Source of the DNA: Mesomycoplasma ovipneumoniae | Lineage (GTDB): Bacteria; Bacillota_I; Bacilli_A; Mycoplasmatales; Metamycoplasmataceae | DNA: 64,000 bases | Assembly (NCBI RefSeq): GCF_024758565.1 | Contig: NZ_CP079199.1 | Location: forward strand, 421,001 to 485,000 | Direction: 5' to 3' | Part shown: piece after piece, positions 10,893-24,264 of the stretch | Layout: the number at the start of each line of letters is the position of its first letter | How positions within the stretch are numbered: the stretch's first letter is position 1 | Made by a program: the position numbers and the translations under genes | The notes under the pieces: model-generated | Told to the model about the DNA's origin: nothing | The model's database searches: none | What the model saw: only the letters and a program-made list of their open reading frames with translations

Positions 10893-10940
10893 ATTATAAC
10901 AAAAATTGATAGACAAGCATTTATAAATAGATAATGTTTT
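10893..10940 (-). promoter_or_regulatory. Promoter region of R-M island 1, shared with island 2
   Basis: A TATAAT (10893-10898 as reverse complement) lies about 32 nt upstream of the methyltransferase start. The upstream 40 bp (containing GACAAGCATTTATAAATAG) recur almost identically at 37501-37540 beside R-M island 2. Shared flanks suggest a common mobile or regulatory module. Confidence 0.5.
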
Positions 10941-10980
10941 AAGTATTTTCGCAAATTTAAATTAAATATATTGGATACAT

Positions 10981-11094
10981 TGAAATAAAAAGGTGGAAAT
11001 CCACCTAAATTTTTCAAACTATTACTAAACATAAGTTTATTTATGTTAAAATTATTTTGAAATAAAAAGGTGGAAATCCACTTAAATTTTTCAA
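10981..11094 (+). promoter_or_regulatory. Direct repeats with hairpin upstream of the ATPase
   Basis: A 37-bp sequence starting TGAAATAAAAAGGTGGAAAT occurs twice (10981-11017 and 11058-11094). Each copy contains GGTGG-AAAT-CCAC(C), able to form a short hairpin or dyad operator. Between them lies TATGTTAAAATTAT, a plausible -10 region. The second repeat ends 13 nt before the ATPase start. Confidence 0.5.
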
Positions 11095-11107
11095 GCGAGG
11101 TAGCAAA

Positions 11108-12403
11108 ATGATAATAAAGCGCGATTTTTATCTTAACCAATTAATTGATAAAAAAGAGAATGGCAGAATCAAGATTATCACCGGAATAAGAAGGTGTGGA
11201 AAATCATATTTATTATTCAATTTTTATCGTGATTACCTACTTAGCAATGGAACTAAAGAAAATCAAATTATAACAATTGCTCTTGACCAAATTGATAATA
11301 TTGAATACCGAAATCCATTTAGATTAAATGAATATATTAAGAAAAAAACAAAAAATATAAACAAAATGTACTACATTTTCATTGACGAAATTCAATTATC
11401 TGAAAATGTATCAAATCCCTATGTTGAGACTAAAGAAAAAAATATAACCTTTGTAGATGTGCTTTTAAGTCTTATGAAACATAGTAACTTAGACATTTAT
11501 ATTACTGGTAGTAACTCTAAAATGCTTTCATCAGATTTATTAACTCAATTCAGAGACCGCGGAGACCAAGTGCATGTAAATCCTTTATCTTTTGCTGAAA
11601 TTTATGAATTATTTGATGACAAATCAGAAGCTTTTGAACATTATTTTGTATATGGTGGTATGCCACATATTTATAAATTGCAAAATGATGAACAAAAAAG
11701 TCATTATTTAAAGCAGTTATTCAAGCAAACGTATATTAAAGACATTCTTGAGCGCAACAAAATACATAATGAGCAACAAATACTTGAAATCCTGCTTGAC
11801 TTTACATCTTCAAATATTGGTTCTTTAACCAACCCCTCTAAGCTTGCAAACCGTTTTTTGTCAGAAAAACAAATACACATATCATCAAATACAATTTTTA
11901 AGTATCTTAAATTTTTTGAAGAATCTTATATTATTCAATGCGCTTATCGCTACGATGTAAAGGGCTCTAAATATTTTTCAACCCCACTTAAATATTATTT
12001 TTCAGATATTGGGCTAAGAAATGCAAGATTAAATTTTCGTCAAATAGAAAACACTCATATTATGGAAAATATAATCTACAATGATTTACTTCGAAGAGGA
12101 TACAATATTGACATTGGTGTTGTAGAACATGAATTTAAAAATGGCTCAACAAGAAAAAAAATTCAGCTTGAAATAGATTTTGTTATAAATAAAGGCCACA
12201 AAAGATACTATATTCAATCAGCACTTAATATTGACAATTTAGAGAAAAAAGAACAAGAAATAACCTCGCTTAAAAAAATAAATGATTCATTTAAAAAAAT
12301 AGTTATAGTAAGAAACAAAATAATTCCAAAACACGATGAAAATGGTATTTTATACATTGGTTTAGAAGATTTTTTGCTTAATGAATCAATAATAGACTTA
12401 TAA
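11108..12403 (+). CDS. AAA+ ATPase, DUF4143-type
   Basis: 431 residues. Walker A is GIRRCGKS near residues 26-33; Walker B is YIFIDEIQ near residues 94-101; the TGSNSKML sensor follows. The second half matches the DUF4143 arrangement, with YFVYGGMP, the conserved SDIGLRN block, and an EIDFVIN-type nuclease-like core near the end (D-x-E/Q-x-K pattern incomplete). It contains no Trp, so the code cannot be read from it. It is divergent from the R-M genes and flanked by its own operator-like repeats and a terminator. Such ATPases often travel with mobile DNA. The cellular role is unknown. Confidence 0.85.
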   Translation: MIIKRDFYLNQLIDKKENGRIKIITGIRRCGKSYLLFNFYRDYLLSNGTKENQIITIALDQIDNIEYRNPFRLNEYIKKKTKNINKMYYIFIDEIQLSENVSNPYVETKEKNITFVDVLLSLMKHSNLDIYITGSNSKMLSSDLLTQFRDRGDQVHVNPLSFAEIYELFDDKSEAFEHYFVYGGMPHIYKLQNDEQKSHYLKQLFKQTYIKDILERNKIHNEQQILEILLDFTSSNIGSLTNPSKLANRFLSEKQIHISSNTIFKYLKFFEESYIIQCAYRYDVKGSKYFSTPLKYYFSDIGLRNARLNFRQIENTHIMENIIYNDLLRRGYNIDIGVVEHEFKNGSTRKKIQLEIDFVINKGHKRYYIQSALNIDNLEKKEQEITSLKKINDSFKKIVIVRNKIIPKHDENGILYIGLEDFLLNESIIDL

Positions 12404-12455
12404 TTTTTAAAGAATATTTAGGAATATGGGAGCAATTAAATGATCTTGAATTTAA

Positions 12456-12480
12456 CCCCCTCGAATTCGAGGGGTTTTTA
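12456..12480 (+). terminator. Intrinsic terminator of the ATPase gene
   Basis: CCCCTCGAATTCGAGGGG, a perfect 18-bp palindrome at 12457-12474, is followed by TTTTT. It lies about 55 nt after the ATPase stop. Confidence 0.85.
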
Positions 12481-12489
12481 AAAGCTTGA

Positions 12490-12615
12490 TTGTAAGTTCA
12501 AGCCAACACAAATTAAGGTAAAAAATTTAATTGTCTGGACTAAACCAGGACAAAGAAAATTAAGATTAAGGCGTTGGCTTTTTTGTTCTGGTTTAGTTAT
12601 GGTTGCATTTTTTAT
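12490..12615 (+). repeat. Boundary repeat at right end of R-M island 1
   Basis: TAAGTTCAAG, two or three variable bases, CAACACAAATTAAGG recurs at 37351 and 37551 by R-M island 2. Next to it, CTAAACCAGGAC is mirrored by GTTCTGGTTTAG about 35 bp on, resembling the worn ends of an insertion sequence. A similar GTCCTAGTTTA motif lies at 32870, the left edge of island 2. Confidence 0.45.
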
Positions 12616-12732
12616 TTCCAAATTATTATAAAGAAGATCTTATTTTAAATATTTAGAAAAACCCAAACTGTGTTGCAAAACCATGAACAATTTTAGTTTT
12701 ATTACCAAAACCTAAAGTTTATTTTTCACCTT

Positions 12733-12762
12733 TTTACAAAAAAGTAAAATGTGTTATATAAT
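12733..12762 (+). promoter_or_regulatory. Promoter of the DUF31 peptidase gene
   Basis: TTTACA (12733-12738), 18 nt, TATAAT (12757-12762), 33 nt upstream of the ATG. Confidence 0.6.
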
Positions 12763-12795
12763 AAAAAAAATATTGTATTCAATAAAAGGTTAATT

Positions 12796-15700
12796 ATGAA
12801 ATCTAAAATTACTAAATTTAGCTTACTTTTATCTTCTTTTGTAACAGTTTTTGGTGTTGCAATTGCTTGTGGAACTACTCCTGAAATTAAAATACCAGCT
12901 AAACAAAACGAAAATGCAAAACCACTGCCTAAGAAACCAAATTTAGATAACCAAAATAATTTATCTTCAGACAAAAAAGAAGAGGAAAATAATTCAACCT
13001 CAAGAAGAGATAATGAACAAATCAAAACAAAGACAGAAGATAAAACAGAAGAGGAAAATCAAGAATCAGAAAAAGATATAAAAAATACATCAAATTCTGC
13101 TACAAGAACAGATGAATCTTCCAAAATTGATACTAATATTGATTCAGATTCTCTAAAAAATACTACAAGTGCTACCGAAAATAATGCCAGCCAAACTAAT
13201 AACGCCTCTTCTTTAGAAAATAATACAAATTCTAAAACATCTAAAAAAACTCAACTAACCTTATTTGAACAGCAACAACAAGACACTATTGAAAAAATTA
13301 GTAAACTTAGTACAATTTCTTCTAGTTTTAAACACTTTTTTGCAGAAAAAGTAAGTGAGCAAAAAAGTGCTGAAGATCTTAAAAAACTAGAAGAAAAATT
13401 TAACAAAATTTCAAATTTATCAGCAAAATTAAAGGAAACAATTGAATCAGCAAACTTTGTAAAAACAACTTCGAAATATACTTCTACCACAAATAATGTT
13501 GATAAATTATTAGATACAACACTTTTAAAAGCACAATCATTTTTTCACAATAACCAACTAGCTTTTTCTGATAATATAGATAATTTAGAAGTACAAATTA
13601 ATGGTACACAAAATGAAATAATAAGACTTCAAAATGAATTGAATGGCAACACATCAGAAGAAAATATTAAAAATATTGAGCAAGCAATTAATGATGCAAA
13701 TCCCTCTTTTGATGATGAAAAAATAAGTACTTATGAACTACAGGACAAATTAAATCCTGCAGCTTTTGATGTTGAAACTACAAAATTATTAACTAAAATT
13801 GAAAAAGAAGGCTACACTTTTGAAATAAAAGATACTAATATTAGTAAATTAGACAATAACAAATTAGAAATCACATATCAAGTTAAAGATAAAAATAATC
13901 ATCGAGCTCGCCTTACAAAAACTCTTGATTTTCACAACAAAGGCAAGTTTAATATAGAAAGCAAAATTAAAGAATTAGACAAAAAATTTAACTCACTTGA
14001 TGATTTATATGAATTTGATAAAATTAAATTATCACAAATTCAAGAGACGTATATTGATAATTTACAAGATTTTATTAAAGAAAATTTTAGATCTAAAGGT
14101 AATAGAATTGATCAAATTTTTAAACATAATTTAGGCCAAATAAGCTATAAAAATAAACACTTTAGTGCACAAGTGCATTTTTTAATGTTCAACAAAGTTG
14201 TTAAAACTTTAGAGCTAAAATCCAATGTCGAGATTGAACTACGAACAAAAGATTTAATAGGAAGCAAAAAGGATCGAGCTGATCTAGAACTTTTAATTTC
14301 TAGTTACCTTACAAATAAAGATTGATCTTACCATAGTCTAGAGGCTAGCCAACCAATTTTAAAAGATCTACAACCTATTAAACAAGATGTTGATCATCAT
14401 GGAATTCCTTCAATGTTAGCACTACAAAAATTGAATGAAATCTATAAGTGGCCACAAATTGGTAAGTACTCACTTTTTGTTAAGGAAGTACTTGATCATT
14501 CAAATATTTATGATTCTAATCGCGGCGGGACAGCAAAATTAATTTTTGGAATCAAAAAGGACAATCAAGAACTTAATTTTCAAGATTGAAATTTAGAGAT
14601 AACTGAAAGCGATTATAAAACTAAATATGCTAAAAATATGTGATATTTTCGACCACTTCGTGCTAGTGATATTGAATTACCTTCTAATTGAGTAAGTAGT
14701 AATTTTGATAATAGTCATAAAAAATTAATTGATGAAATTAACGCCTCTAATTTCGATTTAAGAAAAACTCCAGGTGCTAAAGTGAACGGAAAAGAAACAC
14801 TTTTTAGTGTTTTAAACCCTCAACACTTAGTTAGCCAATTTCGAAAACAAGATGCTGGTAGTGCCCTACAATATTTATTAAAACTTAAAAATAATCATAA
14901 TAACAAGACTCAAAATGATTCAACAGAGTTTAAAGGAACTTTAGATGAATCAAAAGCTGCCACCGGAGGAGATGAATTTGACAAACAAAGTATTCAAGCT
15001 AAAATTGATAATTCAGCAAATGTTTTTGTAGTAAATACAAATAGCATAATTCCTAGTGGAGTAACAACTAATCCAAATAATATTTCTGCTATTATTAATG
15101 ACTATTTTATTGTATATTATGATGTAAAATCAGAAAGAACAGGCGAGCTAAAATTCAAAATTGGCTTTATTAATAAAAGTGATCCTAGCAAAGTTTATTC
15201 AAAATCAGAAGAAATTACACTTGTGAATTTATCAAATGATTTTCAAAATAATATATATCCAGAATTACTTATGAATAAAGTGAGTCTACAAGATTTTCAA
15301 TATAATAATCAACAATTAACTTGAAATAAACAAACTTTGACACTAAATAACTATTCTATTGAGACTAAAGATATTACAATTCATGAAAAAGTTGAGTATA
15401 AAAACAATACTTATATTAATTTAAAATATACTTACCCTAACCAAAAAAAAGAAACAGAAAAAATAGTTGTTGGTAATAATTGATACAAGGTTGCTGGTTC
15501 GAATTCTGTTTCACTTGATGATATCAAAAATTCAAGTTTCAAATGAAGACATTCGGGTCTTAATACTTTAATAGTAGAAAATTATCAAGTTATTCGAAAT
15601 CGGCAAATTGAATTTAATGCTAAAGATGCAATTTGATCACAAGATGGAAAAGGTGCATCCTGAGTTTTAAAAGAAAAGTACCTTGAAAAAATGTTAGAAA

Positions 15701-17340
15701 ATGCTCGAGATGTAAAACTAGATTTAACAATTTATGGAAATGTTTTAATTCAAGATGACAATCGCTATAATAGATTCACTAAACCAGGCGATCCTATCAT
15801 TGGCAATGAAGCTAAACATAAGTTTCCTTCATTTACTATAGACTATTCAGAACTGAAAATAAAGTCAAAACTAAATATTGAACTTGAACTACCAGAAAGA
15901 TATAATAATACTAATACTTCCTCTACACCACTTCCCAAATTAACATTAGTATTAAATGTTACAAAAAAAATAGATGGATTGCACTTTAAATTAAGTTTGA
16001 AAGGTGAAGAATATAGCATTATTGTTGGTAATCCTGTGAATTATGTAAATACCACTCAAGGTTATGATCCTTTTACAAATAATGATAAATTTGACAAAAA
16101 TAAAGCTTTTATCTTGTGAGATAGAGGAGCTGGTGTAAATGTTATTTATGAGAATTATGAACAATATGAAGAGCATACTAGACGAACTAATTTATTCGAT
16201 TATAAGCAGATTTCATACACTCAAGAAAATGCACCAATTCCTTTTTATACCGATCCTAGTGTTCGAAAAAATGTTTATTTTCCAAACCAAAACGTTCCCT
16301 ATGAAATTCATAATGGTTATTTACAAAACAATGATTATATAAATTATTCCACTATCAAATCAAATCCTCAATTTGAAAATAATTTCCAACGTGCACTTGC
16401 TTTTAGTTTTGGTTCTGCAACGATGATTGGAAAAGTAAATAATGATGAAAATGACTGAAAATTCTACTTTATAACTAATAATCACGTAGAAAATGTCAAA
16501 AATTTTGACCAGCTAAATAACTCAACAACTGGCCTGCCAAACACTTATCGAAGATATAGTTACATTGTAAAACCTTCACTTAATTTTGGAAATAATGTTA
16601 ATGCTGGATTTAGTTACTGAGGTGGCTTATTAAAAGGTCCAAATTCTTCAAAAAATACAAAACCTAAACCAATACAAGGCCAAAAGCAAGAAGAAGACCC
16701 AAATTCTGGATTTCTACTTTCTCAAATTTGATCTGGATCAGATCAACAAAGTCGGGATGGAAAGGAACATAAAGGCCGCAATATTGATGCTACTATTTTT
16801 GTGGTCGATGTTAAGCCACTTTATGATGAAGCGCTTGCACAAGGAAAATATGAGTATGCCAACTGATTAAAATCATGACTAGCGCTTGAAAATATGAAAT
16901 TTAATTTCAATGGTATGGATTATAATATAAACCACCAGTCATTAATTTATGACTTTTCAATTGTTGGTTTCCCTTATGGAAAACAATCTGCATATGTTAT
17001 TCACCGACCAGGATTAAGCAATTATAATGTAATGTTAAGACATCAAAATGGCTATGTGCCTACATATTTTGACGCCGGAAATTCAGGAACTGGAATTTTA
17101 AGCGCTGATAACAATTACATTTCATTAATTAACTCCGGAACACCTCGCAACAGTTTGCAAGGTTGAAATTATGCAACTCGCGGTTTTAACTATTTTGGTG
17201 TGAACTTCAATGGTGAACATCCATTGGATTTAAAAAATACTAAATCATTTGCTGCTCAAATTTTAAGATGGCATCTACTTGCGCCCGCCAGTGCAAATTC
17301 ACCATGATTTTTTAATCCATTTAAAACAAACACAAAATAA
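12796..17340 (+). CDS. DUF31 lipoprotein, mycoplasma Ig-protease-like (MIP-type) serine peptidase
   Basis: 1514 residues with many TGA Trp codons, continuous in one frame. The ATG at 12796 is chosen because the signal peptide starts there and ends in the lipobox VAIAC; the upstream ATG at 12751 lies within the promoter. After a long Ser/Glu/Asn/Lys-rich linker (about 30-160) and a helical region, the C-terminal third carries a chymotrypsin-like arrangement: His1230 in ITNNHVENV, Asp1331 in NIDATIFVVDV and Ser1430 in DAGNSGTGIL. This matches DUF31, the family of the mycoplasma immunoglobulin protease. It is longer than usual and no adjacent MIB-like binding partner is seen, so the substrate is uncertain. 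Confidence 0.82.
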
Positions 17341-17342
17341 AT

Positions 17343-18706
17343 CAAAATGTCAAAAAAGTGTATAAATTTATATATAAGTTAGTATACTAGTTTCAGACCA
17401 TTCAAAAAAAGGTGTGTCAAAATGAAACAATACAAATTCACAATTGAAGAGAAATTTAAATATATCAAAATTGCCGAATCTAAAGGGTTAAAAAACGCAA
17501 TTTTGCATTTTGCAGAAGAATTTAGAGAAATTTACAAAAACAAATCTAAAAGTAAAAAAGCGGATAAAGAATGAATGTTGCATATATATGCTAATAATTT
17601 GATAAGAAATTGGCAAAAAAAGTTTTATAATAATGATATGAAAAGTCTAATAAGTACTCGTGGAAAAATTAAATCTCCGCGTAAACCAAAAAAGAAATAT
17701 ACAATTAACGATCTTTCTGAAAATGATCGTGGAATTTATCAAGAAATAGTGGAGAGGGTTCTTAAAAGATCCGGAATTGACCCCGCAATTATTCTTGAGG
17801 AGCTCAAAAAACTAAAACAAGAACAAGAGAAAGATAAAGATAAAGATAAAATCGAAAATTGCACTAGAATTTGCAGTGTTTTTAATATTAATCGCACTTC
17901 GATTTATGAGAAAATAAGGGCAAAAAAACCACCAAAGAAAATAGTTTATGATGAAAAATTACTTGAGTGAATTCTTGAAAATTTCAATTTAAATCGAAAA
18001 GTTAAAGGCCGTGACGTCCTATATAATATTTACATAAATCAGGGAAATTATGTATCCACGTACGTGTTTCAAAAACATTACGAATTTTTAGGATTAAAAT
18101 CACTAGCTTATAAAAGGCAAGGAAAACCAGCTCCAAAAGAGAAAAAGTTTACACGAATTTGGGCTGAAGATCATATCAAAGGTGAATTTAGCTCAGAAAA
18201 TTTTGGTGAAAAATGGTTTGCTGATATTAAATTTATCAAAATTAACAACGAATGATTTTACCTACACTCAATTATTGAAACAAAATCCAATTACCTGCTA
18301 AATTTTTCAATTTCTAAAACAAGATTTTCAGAAGAAACTATAAACTTAGTAAAACAAACAATCAAAAAGTATAATATTAAACCAAAATTTTTCCATTCAG
18401 ATCATGGTGTGGAATATGCGAACTACAAATTTGCTAATTTTTTAAAGCAAAATGGTATCCAACAATCAATGTCACCAAAAGGAAATGCCCTTGCAAACCG
18501 CCCTATTGAATATTTTTATGCGGTTTTTCAACGAGAATTGATTAATATTGAGGGTCAAAATTTTGAAAATGTGGCTACCGCTTATCAAAAAATAAGTTCA
18601 TTTATTGATTGGTATAACTATGAAAGACCTCAAAGTTGCTTATCATATAAAACTCCAAGTAAGTTAGTACACCAATTTCAGACGTATTCGAAAAAAGGTG
18701 TGTAAA
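17343..18706 (+). mobile_element. IS3-family (IS150-like) insertion sequence
   Basis: The element carries one transposase gene. Sequence before the gene (AAGTTAGTATACTAGTTTCAG then AAAAGGTGTGTC) is almost repeated where the gene ends (AAGTTAGTACACCAATTTCAG then AAAAGGTGTGT). So the left flank looks like the right end of another copy and the right flank leads into the head of another copy, as in tandem IS junctions. Exact termini were not resolved. Confidence 0.7.
17422..18705 (+). CDS. IS3-family DDE transposase, single frame
   Basis: 427 residues with TGA as Trp. The N-terminal helix-turn-helix part (about 1-110) is joined in one frame to the rve integrase core. The catalytic triad is D268 (WFADIKF), D327 (FHSDHGVEY) and E363 (NRPIEYFYAVFQRE), giving DD(35)E as expected for IS3. 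A Lys-Asp run (KDKDKDK) lies near residue 137. IS3 elements normally have two frames joined by a -1 shift; here no shift is needed. It looks intact and could be active. Confidence 0.88.
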
Positions 18707-18760
18707 AATGAAACAATACAAATTCACAATTGAAGACAAATTTAAATACATTAAAATTGT
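18707..18760 (+). mobile_element. Head of a second tandem IS copy (remnant)
   Basis: Directly after the transposase stop the first 50 nt of the same gene begin again (ATGAAACAATACAAATTCAC), then break off into repeat R2. It is a truncated tandem copy. Confidence 0.75.
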
Positions 18761-18763
18761 AAG

Positions 18764-18830
18764 TTAGTAGAAAAAAATCAGGCAACTAGTTTTTTGTCAA
18801 GATTTTGAGTGCTGTGCTTTTGTTAATTTT
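18764..18830 (+). repeat. Dispersed repeat R2, 5' part only
   Basis: Matches the start of the R2 copies at 2499 and 6385 (AGAAAAAAATCAGGCAACTAG) and stops after about 65 bp. Confidence 0.55.
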
Positions 18831-18870
18831 TTTTTACTTATTTAATAGAATTTGGTTCTAATTTTTTTAT

Positions 18871-18920
18871 AAAAACAACACAGTAATTGGCTAAATACTG
18901 TGTTGTGATTTAATTTTTTT
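18871..18920. terminator. Bidirectional terminator between IS and Res
   Basis: Perfect 11-bp arms ACAACACAGTA and TACTGTGTTGT (18875-18885 and 18896-18906). T-rich sequence follows on the plus strand, and an A5 run on the other side gives T5 for the minus strand. It would end the type III R-M transcript. Confidence 0.7.
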
Positions 18921-18936
18921 GAAAAAGTTCGATAAA

Positions 18937-21386
18937 CTAATCAATATTTAATGCATCATCAATTATATTTATGGCGTTTTCATATGTAATGTATTTTTTT
19001 GGATTACTTATAATTTCATCTAAGTTTGATGGCACTTCTAAATTGATTTTGTTGTTAAATTCTTTATTAGTGCTTGCGCCTATTAAGTAAAATTTGTCTT
19101 CATTATTTTCGGTTTTAACAAAGCAAACAGCAATGCTAATTTCACTACTAAAAGATTTATTTTCACTTGAATCGATTTGATTTTGAATATATTTTTTATA
19201 AGATTCAATTAATTTCTTTGTTTTTTCAGGGTTGTAATCATTAATACTTTTGACTTCCATATATAAATAATGTTTAACATCGTTTTTACTTTTTATTTCA
19301 AAAATAAAGTCGGGAAATGAAGCTAAAATCTCATCATCATTGTCAAAGTACTGAAATGAAATGTCGCTAGATAGTGGGTTTTTAGTTCATAATCGAACAT
19401 TGTCATTACTTTTGGATAGAGAATCATTAATGTTTTTAACAAAAGCAGTCTCAGAATTTGAATCAAAATAGTAATTATTTTGACTTGGGTCAATTGGAAT
19501 GTAAGCGTACTTGATTTTGCTTGCATCTTTAATAACAATATTATTATTTTTATTGTTATCAGAAATAGTCATAAAAATTTTATCAGGTAAATTTTTGCTT
19601 TCTTTAATTTCAAAAATTTGATTTTTTGTTGAATTTACTGTTTTTTCTAAACAATTTTGATAGTTTTGTTTGATGCTATCAAGAAATTTTTTGATAAGAA
19701 TGTAACAAAACATATTTTTGTCAATTAAATATTCACCATTTTTTTCGTCCAACATTTTCCGATGCATACTATTTATCAATTCATTTGGTAAATATTTTCT
19801 TAATTTATTTAACTGGCCAATTACGTATAATTCAAGCTCAATTGAGTTAGTAATTTTTGTATCAATTTTTACTTTATCACCGTATGTTGAAGTTTTACCA
19901 TCTAAAAAATGGTATTTTTTATAATCTTTTAAATAGTTTTGTTGATATTCAAGAAAACGTTCTTTATTAAAAACATTTTTGATTATTTGCTCATTATATT
20001 TCGCACTATTTAATTGTTTTTTAATGGCTTCTGTGTTGATTTGTCCATAAACAAATTGGGTATTTTTGTATTCATCTTGCAATTGATATTGGATGCGAGA
20101 TTTGTTTGTTTCTTTGTGGTTTGAATAAATAAAATAAGTGTTTGCAATTGATTTATCATCAAATTCATGTCTTGGCATTGGAATTGGTACTCTTTTGATG
20201 CGACCAATTGTTTGAGTTGATAAAACTTTTGATGCAACTTTTCTAAGTTGTACTAGCATACACGCTCGCGGTATGTTTCAGCCAGTTGCTGGACCAATTT
20301 TAAATAAAATAACATCATAATTAGCGCCTTTTCTTGAGATTTCTTTCAATGAAATTTTTAAATCAGAATCAATTAATTTATTTGATGTGATTTTGTCATT
20401 TTTGTCATTTGAAAAATATTTAACCCAACTTAAATTGTGCTTTTCTAAAATTTTAATTAAGTTAGCGATGTATTGTTGAAATTCATCACTTTGGTCTTCA
20501 ATTTCGCTATCAACCTGAATAAGCATTGCTGGTCGCACATTTAATGCCTCTTTGTTGTTATGAGCGTATTTATCTTTAATTTCGTTAAACTTCTTGCAAG
20601 CTAACTCAAGAATTTGCATATCATCAATTTTATCAATATCAATATCGTTAATTGAATCATTGAAAACAGGGTTGTTTTTAATTAGTTTGATATTATCATT
20701 TTCAAAATCTTTTTCATCAATAGACACAATATTAGGACAAAAATCTGGAGTAGCAGTCATTTTAATTACATAACTTGCAAAACCACTAACTTTAGACTCA
20801 AATTCTTTTTTACTTTTAGTTTCATTCGCCCCATAGTGTGCTTCATCACGAATGTAAATTAAGCGGTAATCTTCATTTCTTATTTGGTCTAAAAATGCAT
20901 CAAATATCCCATGTTCAGTTAAAATCCGCTTTTTACCAAATGATGATTTACCAAATATAAATACATTATTAGCTTCAGCATGCAATTGTGGGTCATAGTC
21001 CCTTTTCTTTTTCGATGCATTTTTATTTTTCGATTTATTTTTTGATTTATTTTTTGACTCACTAGCACCTGGCGAATCAACTTTTATAACTTGATAATTA
21101 GCTTGTAAAACATGTTTATAATCAAGCAAGTTTTGCTCCATTTGGTAAGGTAAATCCGCCGACGAAAGTGTAGCAATAATGAAAACTAATTTATGTGGCG
21201 AACCGTCATTAGCATTATTTTCAATAATTCTATGAATAAAATTAGCCATCATAAAGGTTTTACCGCTACCAGTTGGCGCTTTAAAACAAACGATTTTTTT
21301 GTTAACATCTTCATCGCTATTTAAAAAATCATTATAACAGTTAATTAATTCACTAACAGCACGTTCTTGGATTTTTGATAAAACCA

Positions 21387-21387
<1 letters not shown>
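18937..21387 (-). CDS. res: Type III restriction enzyme Res subunit (helicase-nuclease)
   Basis: 816 residues with two TGA Trp codons (near 20277 and 19386). The N-terminal SF2 helicase has Walker A APTGSGKT (37-44) and DEAH (181-184); motif VI is QTIGRIKR. A C-terminal nuclease site is visible as FPDF with D693, then MEVK with E711 and K713. A run of 12-bp units codes for KNKS repeats near 111-125, so its length may vary in-frame. Its ATG overlaps the TAA of mod by 1 nt (TAATG). With Mod it should cleave between inverted recognition sites. It is shorter than many Res proteins but all key motifs are present. Confidence 0.9.
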
Positions 21388-23123
<1,736 letters not shown>

Positions 23124-23204
23124 AAATCCTCCATATATTTATTATTTTTAATAATTATACTTGATAAGAATAAAAAAATATTTTTATTAAATTACTTTTA
23201 GCTT

Positions 23205-23378
23205 GTGGGAGTGTCAATAATTTTGTTATCTAAATATTTAAAATAGGTATGATTTTTACTTTGATATTTTAATGAATCAGTAAAAAAATTGTAATTAACT
23301 TTTGCCAAAAAAATTAAAAAATCGCCTAAAAACGGAGACTTTTTTAAAATTGTCTTATCAAACTGGGAAACCGGGAAA
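23205..23378 (+). repeat. Dispersed repeat R2 (between truncated methyltransferase and mod)
   Basis: Same landmarks as the other R2 copies, ending AAACTGGGAAACCGGG. It lies just downstream of the truncated methyltransferase 3' end, so its insertion could have caused the truncation. Confidence 0.65.
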
Positions 23379-23420
23379 ATAATACATAAAAAACTAATTG
23401 TCTAAAATTTTTCTACTTAT

Positions 23421-24218
23421 TTAATATTTGTTAAATTCATTATTTGGGTTCAAATAATATTTATCATCAACACCGTCTAATAGAAAATTATTCCAAATAT
23501 AATCTTTAACTTCGAAAACATTTTTATTATTTAAAGGGTTATTAATTTTGTTTTTGGGGAGGTCATCAATGTTTAAAAAATTTGAGGGATTATTAGTTTT
23601 TGTTCTTAGCACACCAGGGATATAAACTCTTTTTCGATCTTGTGGAATTCCAAAATCATTAGGTGATAAAACAAGGGGTTTTTCTGGGATCATATAGTCT
23701 AAGTCATCTTTTAAAATCTTAACAATTGTGTTTCAAGTTTTTCCTTTATCGTGACTGAGCAGTCCTTTGACATTTTCGAGCAAAATATATTTTGGTTTTT
23801 TATTTTTTAAAATTTTTACGATATCAAAAAATAAAGTCCCTCTGATTTCATCTAAAAATCCCAATTTTTTACCAGCATTTGAAAAAGCTTGACAAGGAAA
23901 ACCGGCAAATAAAAAGTCATGATCAGGAACTTGACTAGCGTTGTTGTCAAGGTCTTTAATATTAATAATTTTATTCTGGTCAACATTAAAATTATTAATA
24001 TAAGTAGTAATCGCATATGGATCGATTTCACTGACAAAAACACATTCAATATCAAACTTATTCTTTTTGGCAACACTCTCGATTGCTTGATGAAAACCAC
24101 CAATTCCAGCAAATAAATCAACAAATCTTAATTTTTGTTTATCTTTGTTTAGAAAAGTAGTCAAAGTGTTTTTATCACTGTCGTTAGTATTCAATATGTG
24201 ATTTTTTGTTTGTCGCAT
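23421..24218 (-). pseudogene. C5-cytosine methyltransferase, 3'-truncated
   Basis: 265 residues with one TGA Trp. Present: FAGIGG, GFPCQAFS with the catalytic Cys, ENV in LLENVKGLLSHDKG, and QDRKR. After the start of the target-recognition region the frame ends (NNEFNKY-stop) without motifs IX and X (no GNSV). The family normally needs these for folding and AdoMet binding, so it is probably inactive. The missing 3' end lies next to an R2 repeat. It lies 46 nt downstream of the lipoprotein gene, in the same direction. Confidence 0.75.
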
Positions 24219-24264
24219 TGATTATTCTCTTTTTGTTTTTTATTTTAAAAGTTTAAAAATTGGA

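Noticed and set aside
17831..17851. Lys-Asp hexamer run in the transposase as a phase-variation tract.
   Set aside because: Few units, in multiples of two codons; it cannot change the frame.
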